The notes under the pieces: generated by a model
The model's input: only the letters and a program-made list of their open reading frames with translations
Databases searched by the model: none
Told to the model about the DNA's origin: nothing
In this document: positions 47,807-56,966 of the stretch, one piece after another
Layout of the letters: every line of letters begins with the position of its first letter
How positions within the stretch are numbered: position 1 is the first letter of the stretch
IMG/VR virus record: IMGVR_UViG_3300028654_000001
Coordinates: 434,001 to 498,000 of that record
Direction: 5' to 3' (one strand)
From: a virus
Length of the DNA: 64,000 nucleotides
Position numbers and translations under genes: made by a program

Positions 47807-48098
47807 ATGGAATGTCTACATTATTCAGAGCGAGATCTCTGGTAAGCTTTACACCGGAATCACCAACAACCCACAAAAAAGGCTTAAAGCCCATAACCAA
47901 GGGACTGGAGCCAAGGCTACCCGATCTGGAAGGCCCTGGCACTTCGTTTACCTCGAGGTTGTTCCAGATAAGGGGTCTGCCCTTCGAAGGGAACTAGCAA
48001 TCAAGAAGCTTACTCGTCTGAAGAAGCTTACTCTGATTCAAGCTCAAGCATCAAGTCAAAAGCTTCCCGTTGAAGCTCTTCTTCGTTGCGTTCCTTAA
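47805..48098 (+). CDS. GIY-YIG nuclease (YhbQ/UvrC-like domain)
   Basis: The domain begins IWNVYIIQSEISGKLYTGIT, then RLKAHNQGTGAKATRSGRPW and ALRRELAIKKLTRLKKLTLI, matching the small stand-alone GIY-YIG family that normally starts MWxVYI. In this frame the codon before TGG is ATA (47805), not ATG; in-frame upstream TTG codons exist. The 3' end overlaps the methyltransferase gene on the other strand by 71 bases. Confidence 0.7.
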   Translation: MWNVYIIQSEISGKLYTGITNNPQKRLKAHNQGTGAKATRSGRPWHFVYLEVVPDKGSALRRELAIKKLTRLKKLTLIQAQASSQKLPVEALLRCVP

Positions 48099-49419
48099 GG
48101 GCATGATCAACCCTCACTTGGGCGGTATAAGCTGAAGCAGATTCCTTTTCGATCCCAATGAAGTCGAAGCCCTTATGGACAGCAGCCACGCACGTAGTAC
48201 CTGATCCACAATAAGGGTCGAGTATCAAACCCTTCACAGGAGTAGCCATGGTGACCAAGTACTCCATTAACCTAACGGGCTTTACCGTCGCATGCTCGTT
48301 CTCATCATCCTGTTCAAGACCCTCATTCTTTTCAGCCTGACTCGGCTTTGGAACATAGAAGAAAGTTGACTCAGGGTCGATGTTGACGAAGTACTTTGAG
48401 GCACCATTAGGAGACTTAGTAGGAGCTATAGATTTGGACCCCTTCCTAGCTCTAGTAGGCTTCCCAATAGCTCCACTATGAAAGTGAAGCCAACGGATCG
48501 GACAGGAGTGGTGACAATCCCAGATCTCTATCTCTTCATCGTCTCTCGTAATGGTCGTATACTTGTGTCCAGCTCCACCACCAAATGGTTTAGCACCATC
48601 ATCAAATCGATTGATGGGTGGCATAGCAACCATCTCGGACCCGACTTTACGACACAAATCGGAGTGAACCATGATGAGGTTTGGGGGAAACCTACCAGAC
48701 GTCTTTACGTCATTGGCTCCAGAGAGATCTGAACTATTCTTCCAACTATTGCCCATCTTCCCCCCGCGGGCCTTGATAGCATCTACGCCTGCTTTATGCT
48801 TCTCAAAGTCCTCTGGGGATGAGTGCTTAACTCGAGAAGACTCGATGTTGATCCCGCCGGTACCCGTCTTCTTGATCTGCTCAATCACTGAGCTCTCTTT
48901 GACTGGCTTGCGGAACATCAAGATGGGTTCCCAGTAAGGCTTCAAAGCTGTACCAAAACCATCCCATTGCTCAAGAAGATCATCGAGATTGAGTTCTCGC
49001 ATCTTCTTTCCAATGTCTGAACTCTTCGGCATCCCTTGAGCTCGAATCCACCTCAAGATAGGCGGACCCATCTCAGCTGGAATCACATCCCTGTTCTCAA
49101 ACCCTGCAGCTCGAATCCCAATCGACAAGATGTCTTGGGTACGAGTACCGGCGAAGCAGAAGAGAAAAGCTCCTGGTTTGAGTACTCGGAAGCATTCCTT
49201 CCAAACCGCAACAGAAGGTAAATCCCAATCCTTGTGCATGAACTCGCCCATATCGAGTTCTGAACCCAATAGGTAAGCAACAATCTCCTCAATTGTTGGG
49301 TCTCGGTCACCTAGGCCATAAGGAGGGTCTGTGACAATAGAGTCAACCGACTCATTAGGGATCAGCTTGAGAGTGGGTAGACAAAGGCCATGGACGATGG
49401 TGTTGTTTGGTACTGTCAC
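48028..49419 (-). CDS. DNA adenine/cytosine-N4 methyltransferase (DPPY type)
   Basis: 463 residues. Motif IV TDPPYGLGD is near residue 31 and the SAM-binding motif I DPYCGSGTT near 405, i.e. the beta-class order. The 200-residue middle probably recognises DNA. FIGIEKE follows motif I as in this family. It could protect phage DNA from host restriction or mark it. A GGTGTA motif lies just upstream at about 49434. Confidence 0.88.
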   Translation of the reverse strand: MTVPNNTIVHGLCLPTLKLIPNESVDSIVTDPPYGLGDRDPTIEEIVAYLLGSELDMGEFMHKDWDLPSVAVWKECFRVLKPGAFLFCFAGTRTQDILSIGIRAAGFENRDVIPAEMGPPILRWIRAQGMPKSSDIGKKMRELNLDDLLEQWDGFGTALKPYWEPILMFRKPVKESSVIEQIKKTGTGGINIESSRVKHSSPEDFEKHKAGVDAIKARGGKMGNSWKNSSDLSGANDVKTSGRFPPNLIMVHSDLCRKVGSEMVAMPPINRFDDGAKPFGGGAGHKYTTITRDDEEIEIWDCHHSCPIRWLHFHSGAIGKPTRARKGSKSIAPTKSPNGASKYFVNIDPESTFFYVPKPSQAEKNEGLEQDDENEHATVKPVRLMEYLVTMATPVKGLILDPYCGSGTTCVAAVHKGFDFIGIEKESASAYTAQVRVDHALKERNEEELQREAFDLMLELESE

Positions 49420-49439
49420 AAGGTTGACTTACACCAGAG

Positions 49440-50243
49440 TCACAAGTCAAAGTGCTGTTCTAAGACGTTTTTGATAGTTCGCTTGTATTTGTCCAATCGG
49501 CTATCAGCCCTGTTATCAGGAAACTCTTTACCCTCTAGGTAGGGAAGCATTCTACCACGTGTAATCTCGACATCACTATACCCATCTAGAATCAACTTGA
49601 AGTAAAGGCCAATGTCTTCCGCGTAATCAGAACTAACCGAACTCTCGAGCTCAGTTATGATCTGCTGCTGTTCTGATTGAGGTATCAAATCCCCAAGGTT
49701 ATCCCAAGCTGACGGTTGCTCAACAACGTCGTCGAGGGTGTCGTGTTCCCTAAGCTTCTCACGCCTAAGTGTGTTGATGGTCTCATTCTTTACAGCGCTC
49801 AATGTGTAGTTCTCGGCATAGCTCAAGGACTGCCCTTGAATCTTGTTCTTGAAGTTCTTGTCCGAATAGAGCTTGAGAGACACTCTCGAGAGTACATCCT
49901 CGATAGCATCGTCCCTGGTAAAGGAGTTCTGGGATCTGGTTCGGAAGTCATTCTTCAAGTACCTGAACGCGGCTCCTCTGGCTCTCTTACCAAAGTCTAG
50001 ACCGTAACCCTTTAGCCGAGTGATCTCCCTTGTATTCTTCGGCATGAATGGAGCCGGTGGCATATCCGTCACGCCATACAACAAGAAAAGTCCATACATG
50101 AGCTGACCGAACTCAGCTGGCTCAGTAGCAAACTTGACTCGATGAAGTAGTCTGGCTACTCGCAGCCCCCAAGGTAGAGAGGCAGCAACCTTTGCCCGAA
50201 GATCTCTGGTAGCTCGCACTAAACGAGGAAGGGTGTCCATCAC
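49440..50243 (-). CDS. Sigma-factor-like protein (region 2-like)
   Basis: 267 residues. The segment DDAIEDVLSRVSLKLY...SYAENYTLSAVKNETINTLRREKLREHDTLDD resembles sigma70 region 2 (helix pair, then N-x3-D/N and Rxx[R/K]). A C-terminal helix-rich part could be a region 4 relative. The N-terminus LVRATRDLRAKVAASL is basic. With the neighbouring gene it may redirect RNA polymerase to phage promoters. Weak similarity, so moderate confidence. Confidence 0.5.
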   Translation of the reverse strand: MMDTLPRLVRATRDLRAKVAASLPWGLRVARLLHRVKFATEPAEFGQLMYGLFLLYGVTDMPPAPFMPKNTREITRLKGYGLDFGKRARGAAFRYLKNDFRTRSQNSFTRDDAIEDVLSRVSLKLYSDKNFKNKIQGQSLSYAENYTLSAVKNETINTLRREKLREHDTLDDVVEQPSAWDNLGDLIPQSEQQQIITELESSVSSDYAEDIGLYFKLILDGYSDVEITRGRMLPYLEGKEFPDNRADSRLDKYKRTIKNVLEQHFDL

Positions 50244-50267
50244 ACCAGATTTCGAATAAAGAGATCC

Positions 50268-51422
50268 TCAATTCAAGTGAGCGAGTACTTTGAGTACTCG
50301 CTTCGGAAGCCTCATCCTGCTAACAATCTCTTCTGCAGTAAGCCCTCGAGCGACAAGTGACAGGATCTCCTCATGCTTTGCAGCAATTAGGTCTTCTTTC
50401 CCGTTGAAAAAGAACCCTAGTGCTTCATGTAGGGCATACATATTCTCTTGGCGAGGCCCATAGTTGTCAACCAGAGTGTCTTCCCAGGACTTGCCAGTAT
50501 CCAAGTCCATACCTGGGAAGTGCTCCTTGTACTTCCGATCTCTAGTGCGGCACCAATTAGCGTAAATGTTGTGAACTGACCTAGCTAAGTACAACTTGAA
50601 GTAAGGTTTTGGTTGAAGCTTGAGAGGTTGGACACTTGGATTACTCTTGCAACGAGGGTTGGTGTCCCGCTCACTCTTGAGCCGTTCAACGTCAGCCGTG
50701 TGGTAAGTGGCCACTCTGGAGCCATAAGTACCGCTAGCTGGAGTCAAGCACGGGCGCTCAGGAGGGCTATTTACAATTAGCAGTTCCTCTGGAACACCTC
50801 CGAACACCTTCACCACACAAGATGGGCAGAACACCTTGTATCTGACCTTGAAGGTATCGCCTTTCTTAAAGGAGATGGTCTCATCTAGGCCGACGTAACA
50901 GAATACTCGGTGGTTGCTTGGAACCCACATCCTGGCCATGACCTTTGCGTACTTGGCTCTATCGGAATACAACCAATGGTCATCGAGGACGTGTTGAAGT
51001 TTCTTAGTGCTGTTCCCGCAGCAGTGACAATCAGGACCATCTCTCAGGAGTACTTCGTCTTTTAGGGTAGGGGAGGCTTGTCTAAAATACCCATTACTCT
51101 TACTTCGCGGATCGCCGTTCATACCTCTAATCTGCATGTACTTGAAACCCTCCCAGGTCATACCCAGAAAGGAGCAAGTTTGATCCGTGGTCAGAACTTT
51201 AGGGATTGAACCTGTAGACGAATTATACTTTGTTATTAAATCTACCCTGAGTATCTCGAGCCAGACATGTTGGAGTAGGTCATCGAAGTTGGCCGACACA
51301 CGATTGTAACGAGTTACCAAACGAGTCACAAACGGTGCATATGACTTGTAAAGATCATCCCCGTTCTTAGGCACATAGTCGTCAGGTAAGCCAAAAGTAG
51401 CCTGATTAGCAGAATTAACCAC
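50268..51422 (-). CDS. Sigma-like protein with a zinc/HNH-like insertion
   Basis: 384 residues. The N-terminus YAPFVTRLVTRYNRVSANFD and DLLQHVWLEILR match sigma region 2.1-2.2. The matching 2.3-2.4 part (FKLYLARSVHNIYANWCRTR) comes only about 200 residues later. Between them lies a domain with CHCCGNS, LQHVLDDHW, NHRVFCYVG and VFCPSC, a zinc-bound HNH-like module. The C-terminus EEILSLVARGLTAEEIVSRM is a region 4-like HTH. So it looks like a sigma factor invaded by a nuclease-like domain that stays in frame. Confidence 0.55.
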   Translation of the reverse strand: MVNSANQATFGLPDDYVPKNGDDLYKSYAPFVTRLVTRYNRVSANFDDLLQHVWLEILRVDLITKYNSSTGSIPKVLTTDQTCSFLGMTWEGFKYMQIRGMNGDPRSKSNGYFRQASPTLKDEVLLRDGPDCHCCGNSTKKLQHVLDDHWLYSDRAKYAKVMARMWVPSNHRVFCYVGLDETISFKKGDTFKVRYKVFCPSCVVKVFGGVPEELLIVNSPPERPCLTPASGTYGSRVATYHTADVERLKSERDTNPRCKSNPSVQPLKLQPKPYFKLYLARSVHNIYANWCRTRDRKYKEHFPGMDLDTGKSWEDTLVDNYGPRQENMYALHEALGFFFNGKEDLIAAKHEEILSLVARGLTAEEIVSRMRLPKRVLKVLAHLN

Positions 51423-51553
51423 AAGACCTCTGTTGGTTTCTACACTAGAAGTTGTTTCTTGAATTAGGTACCAAGCCTAACCCCACATTGGTACACATAG
51501 GTGGTGAGGGGCTTAGTGTAATAACCCACTGGGTCGACCGGTGTCAATACTAA

Positions 51554-52246
51554 ATGAGAGAGCCAATGCACGAAAATATTCTCCCTGGAGGTAGGAGGAA
51601 AACCCCTACCAAAATATTTGGATCTCACTCAAAGAGTAGTAGCTCTAACCCGATTAGTTCTACATATAAAATCACTGAGAGCGGAGAGTATGACCTTGAT
51701 TTACCGGATGATTCTGAAAATGTAGAGTCAATTCTTGCTGAAATGGAGGCTCAAAGATCTTTGTTCGATGTTGCCTTCCAAAGAGGATCACTTGAAAGAG
51801 CCATCTCTCTAGTGAGGGATGCTTTGAACCTTCAATCAGAGAACCCAGAGAAGTTCGAAACCAAACTTCTGGTTTTCTGTTTGAATCATTGCCTAGGTAA
51901 CATCAGAAGTGAGTTAATCCCACATTCCCCAAGAGGAGCCAGTTGGTCCCAACTGGCTTTTGAGTCTTTAGCAATTGGTTGGATGCGCTGGATGTCTAAT
52001 GGAGACAAAGGGGTCCTTAACTACATCAACCACATGAGCGAAGATGAACCCGAAGAGGGTGACAAGGCTGTCGAGACCCTCAGCTTGAACTTCTGGGCTA
52101 AAGCGATCGAGATGCTTGTGATTGGACGATCTGAAGATTCTCGAAGATTCTTCGAACGAGCTAATGAAGTTGGAGCCAACTACGGTACTCGAACCAATCC
52201 TTCTATCTGTTGGACTTATGCTACAAGCTTCTTTATGACTATCTGA
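51554..52246 (+). CDS. Hypothetical protein
   Basis: 230 residues (possible start at the second ATG, 51566). Disordered basic N-terminus, acidic stretch (YDLDLPDDSENVES), then a helical repeat-like body. GGTGTC lies 9 bases before the first ATG. No family recognised. Confidence 0.6.
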   Translation: MREPMHENILPGGRRKTPTKIFGSHSKSSSSNPISSTYKITESGEYDLDLPDDSENVESILAEMEAQRSLFDVAFQRGSLERAISLVRDALNLQSENPEKFETKLLVFCLNHCLGNIRSELIPHSPRGASWSQLAFESLAIGWMRWMSNGDKGVLNYINHMSEDEPEEGDKAVETLSLNFWAKAIEMLVIGRSEDSRRFFERANEVGANYGTRTNPSICWTYATSFFMTI

Positions 52247-52380
52247 CTCGGGATTACTGATACTACTAAGAGGGGTGATTACTACTGATACAGTTGCGAC
52301 TGGGGTTGCGATTAGGATTGTGATTGAGATTAGGATTCAGATATTAGTGATTGTTTGAGTTCTCAACTTCACTACTACAT

Positions 52381-52402
52381 ACATACTCTATATAGAGTAT
52401 GT
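52381..52402. repeat. 22-bp perfect palindrome
   Basis: Reads ACATACTCTA then its complement with TATA at the centre. It lies in a 240-base gene-free stretch just before tandem GATC-rich repeats; could be an operator or part of an origin. Confidence 0.8.
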
Positions 52403-52416
52403 TAAGAAGGATCTTA

Positions 52417-52468
52417 ATCGATCGATCAATAATTCTGATCGATCGATCAATAGTTCTGATCGATCTTG
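52417..52468. repeat. Tandem 21-bp GATC-rich iterons
   Basis: Two and a half copies of a 21-base unit beginning ATCGATCGATCAATA and ending TTCTG. Each full unit has three GATC sites. Iterons beside a palindrome in a gene-free stretch are typical of origins or regulatory sites. Confidence 0.8.
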
Positions 52469-52487
52469 AGCTACTTGGGTCATAGGA

Positions 52488-52694
52488 TTGGACAAGGTAG
52501 AACGAATACCAAACCAATCTTCCCTAGGGATACCATTCGAGGTCACTAACTCCCTCTCAAATGGAAGAGCAACTTCTGAAGCCAACAAACTTCTGAAGCC
52601 TAGGGTACAATCCCGAGAGACCATTCTTGAGGAATGGGTGTCCAGTTCTCGAGTTGAGACACGGAAGTTTTTCAAGAGCTGGCCTGAGGAGTAA
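52488..52694 (+). CDS. Possible small protein
   Basis: 68 residues from a TTG start preceded by AGGA; charged helical sequence (SRETILEEWVSSSRVETRKFFK). Opposed by a frame on the other strand that includes the iterons and is judged spurious. Confidence 0.4.
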   Translation: MDKVERIPNQSSLGIPFEVTNSLSNGRATSEANKLLKPRVQSRETILEEWVSSSRVETRKFFKSWPEE

Positions 52695-52871
52695 TTCAGG
52701 GTCTCTTGTACCTTCTTCAGCTCAATGTTATGTGCGCTGATTACGGTCATGGAGCAGGGAACCAACCTCAACGGACACGTGAGGGTCTGTTGATATACAC
52801 CGCTCAGATCACTCTGTCCAGTGTATTGTGAATGAAGTAATTTGACCAGCCACCTCGTAGGTAACTGTTAC

Positions 52872-53198
52872 ATGAACCACCCCACACTTCTCAAATTAGA
52901 AGACTTCGATGACCTAGCACCAATTAGAATTAGTCTTCCAGCGCCTCTTCACATCGGAACCAAATTGAAACTTAGATTTCCAGTTCAACGAAAGAATGGA
53001 GGCAGAACAGAAGTGTTGAATGTCGACGGTGAGTTCAAGGTGACCGCGGTTGTAATCGATGCTCGTGGGAATGCAAAGCAATTGATCTCGGTTGCTGCTG
53101 TCGGAGCTGCACCCACCTGGAAGTCGATCAAGAATCCTGCTACACGGAAGTTGAATCCAACTTCCCGAGCTAAGATCAAAAAGACAGAAGTCACATGA
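52872..53198 (+). CDS. Hypothetical protein
   Basis: 108 residues from ATG 52872 (MNHPTLLKLED). Beta-rich (IRISLPAPLHIGTKLKLRFPV) with a basic tail. ATGA overlap with the next gene shows co-translation. Confidence 0.55.
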   Translation: MNHPTLLKLEDFDDLAPIRISLPAPLHIGTKLKLRFPVQRKNGGRTEVLNVDGEFKVTAVVIDARGNAKQLISVAAVGAAPTWKSIKNPATRKLNPTSRAKIKKTEVT

Positions 53199-53494
53199 AC
53201 GACGTCAACCACTTCATTGATGGGAAGCAAGTGCTACCGATATCTGTCTGGTCACAATTTAGTGACTTCAACATCTATCGGGGCACCCCTTCCGAGATGG
53301 TTCTGGAGATGATTGGCAGGGGACACCAGGGATCTGTGCGGGAAGCTCTTGAGCAGCTGGTGAATCATGTCTCTCAAACACGGAACATTCAGATTCAACT
53401 TCCTTGGCAGGTCCCCGATGACGAGATCTTAGCCAACTTGTTCATCTACACACTTCTGCAGGCCGGAATAGTTCACCCGACCCCACTCGCCTAG
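53195..53494 (+). CDS. Hypothetical protein
   Basis: 99 residues, starts inside the stop of the previous gene. Helical (SEMVLEMIGRGHQGSVREALEQL). No family recognised. Confidence 0.55.
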   Translation: MNDVNHFIDGKQVLPISVWSQFSDFNIYRGTPSEMVLEMIGRGHQGSVREALEQLVNHVSQTRNIQIQLPWQVPDDEILANLFIYTLLQAGIVHPTPLA

Positions 53495-54141
53495 GACCAT
53501 CGCCGGCACAATTCTTTGGCCCAGGAATTCATCCAACCGCCCTTATCCAGATAGGTTCGGAATCGGCGCTCGAGTTTTGTCATCTGGTTCCGGTTGCTTA
53601 GACAGATGTTCGGCCAAATGTCGAAGTATATGGTCTGAAACTTAGCACCCTTGGCAGGCTTCCAAGAGTAGATGTCTCCGCAGATGATCTGAAGACGGTC
53701 GTCTTTGAAGTTGGGTGCAATTAGGTCGACCACATCTTGATGAAGCTCAACCACGGTGACGCTTCTCACATTGGTTTTGGCCAAGATAGGCACAAGGATG
53801 AGTCCGATGCCGAGCCCAGCTATCAGAATGTCACCAGAGGCCTTCCAAACCACCGTCTGATTGGTGTCATGCTCGAGCCTGGTGTCACTCATCATTAGTT
53901 CTCCGGCAACAATGAGCTGGCAGTAATCCCCAGGTGAGGTTGCTTTCTCACGTCCGTGGGTAATCAGCTCTCGGAGAAGCATACTCTTGGCTGCCTGTTC
54001 GGTGATGGTAATGTGCCTGACTTTGGCAACACCTTTGACGCCAGGGGAAACTAGCTTGACCATTGGTTCGAACATATTTGGCTCCAAGTTACTGGTTTGT
54101 GGTTGACAGATACTACACTTGGCGAGGCTGGATCTCCCCAA
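53491..54141 (-). CDS. SAM-dependent methyltransferase-like protein
   Basis: 216 residues. DILIAGLGIGLILVPIL is the SAM-binding loop, VTVVELHQDVVDLIAP the acidic end of strand 2, and IICGDIYSWKP and YFDIWPN further motifs. The layout resembles spermidine-synthase-like small methyltransferases. Substrate unknown. N-terminal 20 residues contain CSIC. Confidence 0.7.
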   Translation of the reverse strand: MGRSSLAKCSICQPQTSNLEPNMFEPMVKLVSPGVKGVAKVRHITITEQAAKSMLLRELITHGREKATSPGDYCQLIVAGELMMSDTRLEHDTNQTVVWKASGDILIAGLGIGLILVPILAKTNVRSVTVVELHQDVVDLIAPNFKDDRLQIICGDIYSWKPAKGAKFQTIYFDIWPNICLSNRNQMTKLERRFRTYLDKGGWMNSWAKELCRRWS

Positions 54142-54356
54142 AACCTACAAGTTATCTGAGCAGTCTCCTACACGTAAGTGTTCATGAGAGGATCTGAATC
54201 TCAGATCTATTTTCGAACTGGCTTAAAATAAGCACCGGCCTTCTACTACTGAACATGGGAATTACGTCTTAAATTCAATTATTTTCTGGTATAGTTGTAG
54301 TAATCAACCTTGTCAGTAAAACCAACTCATAAGTCAGGGCGGTGTACTAATGCCTC
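54142..54356. other. 215-base divergent spacer
   Basis: Holds A/T-rich promoter-like sequence and a GGTGTA motif at 54345-54350 ahead of the dCTP deaminase-like gene. On the minus strand 54185-54258 weakly resembles a decayed tRNA (acceptor TGTTCA/TGAACA, T loop TTCAGAT) but no anticodon arm is convincing. Confidence 0.4.
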
Positions 54357-54971
54357 ATGTCGATTGGTCTGCTCTCAAAAAGCGTCACAAATTTGATCAG
54401 GTCAGCCAAGGCTGCCTGGGGTCAGAGGTCAACCGGGATACTCTCCGGTAGGGCGATAGCCGCGGCCATCGACGATGGGTCGATCATCATCGACCCATAC
54501 GACCGGAAGCATTTGAACCCAGCCTCCTACGACTTGACTTTAGGTGATGAGGTTAAGATTTACGACATAAACTCCATAGGAAACTGCACATTGGATTCGA
54601 AGAAGGCCAATCCGACCAGAGAGCTGAAGATCCCTCCAGAGGGGATTCGTCTCCTACCCGGTACTGGCTACTTGATGCACACGCGCGAGAGGGTAGGGAC
54701 CAAGAAGTTTGTCCCAATCATCGACGGAAAGTCAAGTATCGGTAGGCTTTTTGCTCTAATCCACTATACGGCCGGGTACGGTGACCCTGGGTTCTTCGGC
54801 CAATACACACTAGAGGTTTCGGTAGTACACTCTATCATCCTCTATGCGGGTATGCAGATTTGTCAGATTAGATTCCAAACTATTAGTGGTGAAGTTGATC
54901 TTTACAACGGGCACTACAAGGGTGAAACAGCACAAGGAGCTGTAGCCTCTCACGCATATGAGCAGTTTTAG
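54357..54971 (+). CDS. dcd: dCTP deaminase / dUTPase-fold protein
   Basis: 204 residues. LNPASYDLTLGDEV, VPIIDGKSSIGRL, HYTAGYGDPGFFGQYTLE and GMQICQIRF are the conserved Dcd blocks (trimeric dUTPase fold). DGKSSIGRL holds the phosphate-binding Ser/Arg, and the Glu of YTLE is the catalytic residue position. It would make dUMP/dUTP for thymidylate supply. An N-terminal 25-residue extension is present. First gene of a rightward pair with peptide deformylase. Confidence 0.88.
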   Translation: MSIGLLSKSVTNLIRSAKAAWGQRSTGILSGRAIAAAIDDGSIIIDPYDRKHLNPASYDLTLGDEVKIYDINSIGNCTLDSKKANPTRELKIPPEGIRLLPGTGYLMHTRERVGTKKFVPIIDGKSSIGRLFALIHYTAGYGDPGFFGQYTLEVSVVHSIILYAGMQICQIRFQTISGEVDLYNGHYKGETAQGAVASHAYEQF

Positions 54972-55011
54972 TACTCGTTGAAACAACATGGTACATGAAA
55001 GGCACAAATAA

Positions 55012-55740
55012 ATGAACTTTCGTAACCCTATCGTCGCTGACTACATGTTCCACCAACCCAAAGACCACGCTACAGAAGCGGGACCCGACGAACACACCCA
55101 CGATGTCGACTGCGCTTGTGAAGAGAAGCTCAAGATCCTAACCCTCCGATACTTTCCAGACGAGATCCTGAAGAAGAAGTGCAACCCCATCCCCGAGGTT
55201 ACTGAGGACATCGTAAGGTTGGCCAAGAACATGGTCTACACGATGATGATCGAAGGTGGTGTGGGTTTGTCTGGTCCCCAGGTGGGCAAGCTGCTCAAGA
55301 TCTTCGTAGTTGACGTCTCGTGGCACGGGAAGGCCGAGGATGCTGACCCTCAAATCTTCATCAACCCCGAGGTTGAACCCTTTACGGAAGAAGCTGACGC
55401 TCTTGGGACCGACGTGGATTACTCCAAGGCAACCCCACGGATCACTTCTACCGAAGGATGCCTATCCTTCCCCGGCGGGCGCGGGAAGGTCGAACGGTAT
55501 GAATCCATTCGGGTGAAGTACCTCGATATTGATGGGAAGCCCTGTACCATGAATGCCCAAGGGTATCTTGCCAGAGCTATCCAACACGAGAATGATCACC
55601 TAGATGGGATCACTATTCAGTCGAGTATCCCCGCTTTCGATATGCGGAATGTCCATGAGAACGTCAAGATACTCCTCCGCAAGCGGGTCCGCGATCTGAA
55701 GCCGGCACCCAAGAAAACGAAGGCTAAGACCCACCGTTAG
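55012..55740 (+). CDS. def: Peptide deformylase
   Basis: 242 residues with the three PDF motifs: GVGLSGPQVG (motif 1), EGCLSFPG (motif 2, metal Cys) and QHENDHLDG (motif 3, HExxH). The 45-residue N-terminus with a HTHDVDCACEE stretch is extra, and the lysine-rich tail (KKTKAKTHR) is unusual. It removes N-formyl groups from new proteins at the ribosome. Phage PDFs are known in marine cyanophages. Confidence 0.93.
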   Translation: MNFRNPIVADYMFHQPKDHATEAGPDEHTHDVDCACEEKLKILTLRYFPDEILKKKCNPIPEVTEDIVRLAKNMVYTMMIEGGVGLSGPQVGKLLKIFVVDVSWHGKAEDADPQIFINPEVEPFTEEADALGTDVDYSKATPRITSTEGCLSFPGGRGKVERYESIRVKYLDIDGKPCTMNAQGYLARAIQHENDHLDGITIQSSIPAFDMRNVHENVKILLRKRVRDLKPAPKKTKAKTHR

Positions 55741-56924
55741 TGTTGGTGATTCTTGTACTGATCTAAAAAGTAAAAGGCCCAAGCCAACTTATCCAGTACA
55801 CGTTGACCAGTAGGTTGACTTTTTGACCATAACTCTAAGTTATCCGGATGATTATCCAACCGGTCTCCATTTTTATGGTGGACACTCTCATGTTTTAATA
55901 GGGGTCTCCCAATAATGGCTTCCATTACAACACGGTGCTCTAGTACTTGTTTACCGCCAACAGTAACGAGCCAATAACCATCCACATGTAAGGTACCAGT
56001 TCCTTTTGCACGACGATCTTGTCTGGGTTTGATCCCACCACTCCTGGATTGATTGTAGTGGTAGCAACACATACCCTTTGCTTGGTAGGTCCCATTACAA
56101 CCAGGCATCTCACAAACACGCTTAACCCTAACCGTTAGAATACCTGCTAGTACCAGCTTACTATAGTGCTTGCGGCAAAAACCTTGTGCATGAGTAGGCC
56201 GCGAGCAAATACTCATAGCACAAAATCCATCTGGGTTTACCTTGAGGGTATAGCCTGATTCGTCCTTCACTGATGTTGGTTTATACTTTGGAAGGTTAGC
56301 GAGCCCTGTTTGAGGAAGGTTACTTCCAAATAAGTGGTTGTAAGTAACCACAAGCTCCTCAGCATACCTGATCTTGTCCTGCACTCGCTGTCCGCTTGGT
56401 TGGTAATTAGACCACAACTCTAGATTCCCTGGTCGATTATCTGATCTGTCACCATTTATGTGATGTACGGACTCACCTCTGATGAGTTTCCTGTCTAAAA
56501 TAGACTCCATCACGCAACGGTGTTCACTCTTTCCGTTGATGAGTCTATACCCGCTTGGGGTGGTATAACCGGAACCTTTTCTTGCTCGAAGCCTAACTAA
56601 CGGATCTCCGTATCGCTTCCATTGGTCATAGTGTTCTAAGCAGAACCCCTTTGAGGCATAAAGGTTGGGACAGCCCTCAACACTACATTGTTTCTTTTCT
56701 TGTACTCGTATTTTACCTAATCTCCAAAGTTCTTGGTTAAAGCAACCACAACTATAGAAGGCCCCTTTCTTAAAGTGTTCCGTGGGTAGAACCCTCTCTT
56801 GCCCACAATCACATCGACAAGCCCAAGCAGTAACAACCCTACCACCATACAAGACGTTCTCCGCTGGTTTAATAGCGGTCCAATGGTGACTCCTCAAACC
56901 TGTGATATTGATGCGAGCAGGCAT
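55737..56924 (-). CDS. HNH endonuclease with duplicated module
   Basis: 395 residues from ATG 56924 (MPARINITGLRSHHW). Two HNH_3-type cores occur: HRCVMESILDRKLIRGESVH (with HINGDRSDN after it) at about 145-180, and a parallel copy EHRVVMEAIIGRPLLKHESV (with HHKNGDRLDN) near the C-terminus. Each is followed by NLELWSxxQPxGQRV. Cys-rich fingers precede each copy (CSVEGCPNLYASKGFC; CEMPGCNGTYQAKGMC). Likely a homing nuclease made by internal duplication. It overlaps the deformylase stop by 4 bases, tail to tail. Confidence 0.85.
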   Translation of the reverse strand: MPARINITGLRSHHWTAIKPAENVLYGGRVVTAWACRCDCGQERVLPTEHFKKGAFYSCGCFNQELWRLGKIRVQEKKQCSVEGCPNLYASKGFCLEHYDQWKRYGDPLVRLRARKGSGYTTPSGYRLINGKSEHRCVMESILDRKLIRGESVHHINGDRSDNRPGNLELWSNYQPSGQRVQDKIRYAEELVVTYNHLFGSNLPQTGLANLPKYKPTSVKDESGYTLKVNPDGFCAMSICSRPTHAQGFCRKHYSKLVLAGILTVRVKRVCEMPGCNGTYQAKGMCCYHYNQSRSGGIKPRQDRRAKGTGTLHVDGYWLVTVGGKQVLEHRVVMEAIIGRPLLKHESVHHKNGDRLDNHPDNLELWSKSQPTGQRVLDKLAWAFYFLDQYKNHQH

Positions 56925-56966
56925 ACCTAAAGCAAGGCATAAGTACAATACCAAACTTTGGTTTGT

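Noticed and set aside
52388-52771. 127-codon minus-strand frame across the iterons
   Set aside because: Sequence is repeats read through; opposes a better plus-strand frame.
54185-54258. tRNA-like sequence on the minus strand
   Set aside because: Acceptor and T-loop resemblance only; no acceptable anticodon arm.
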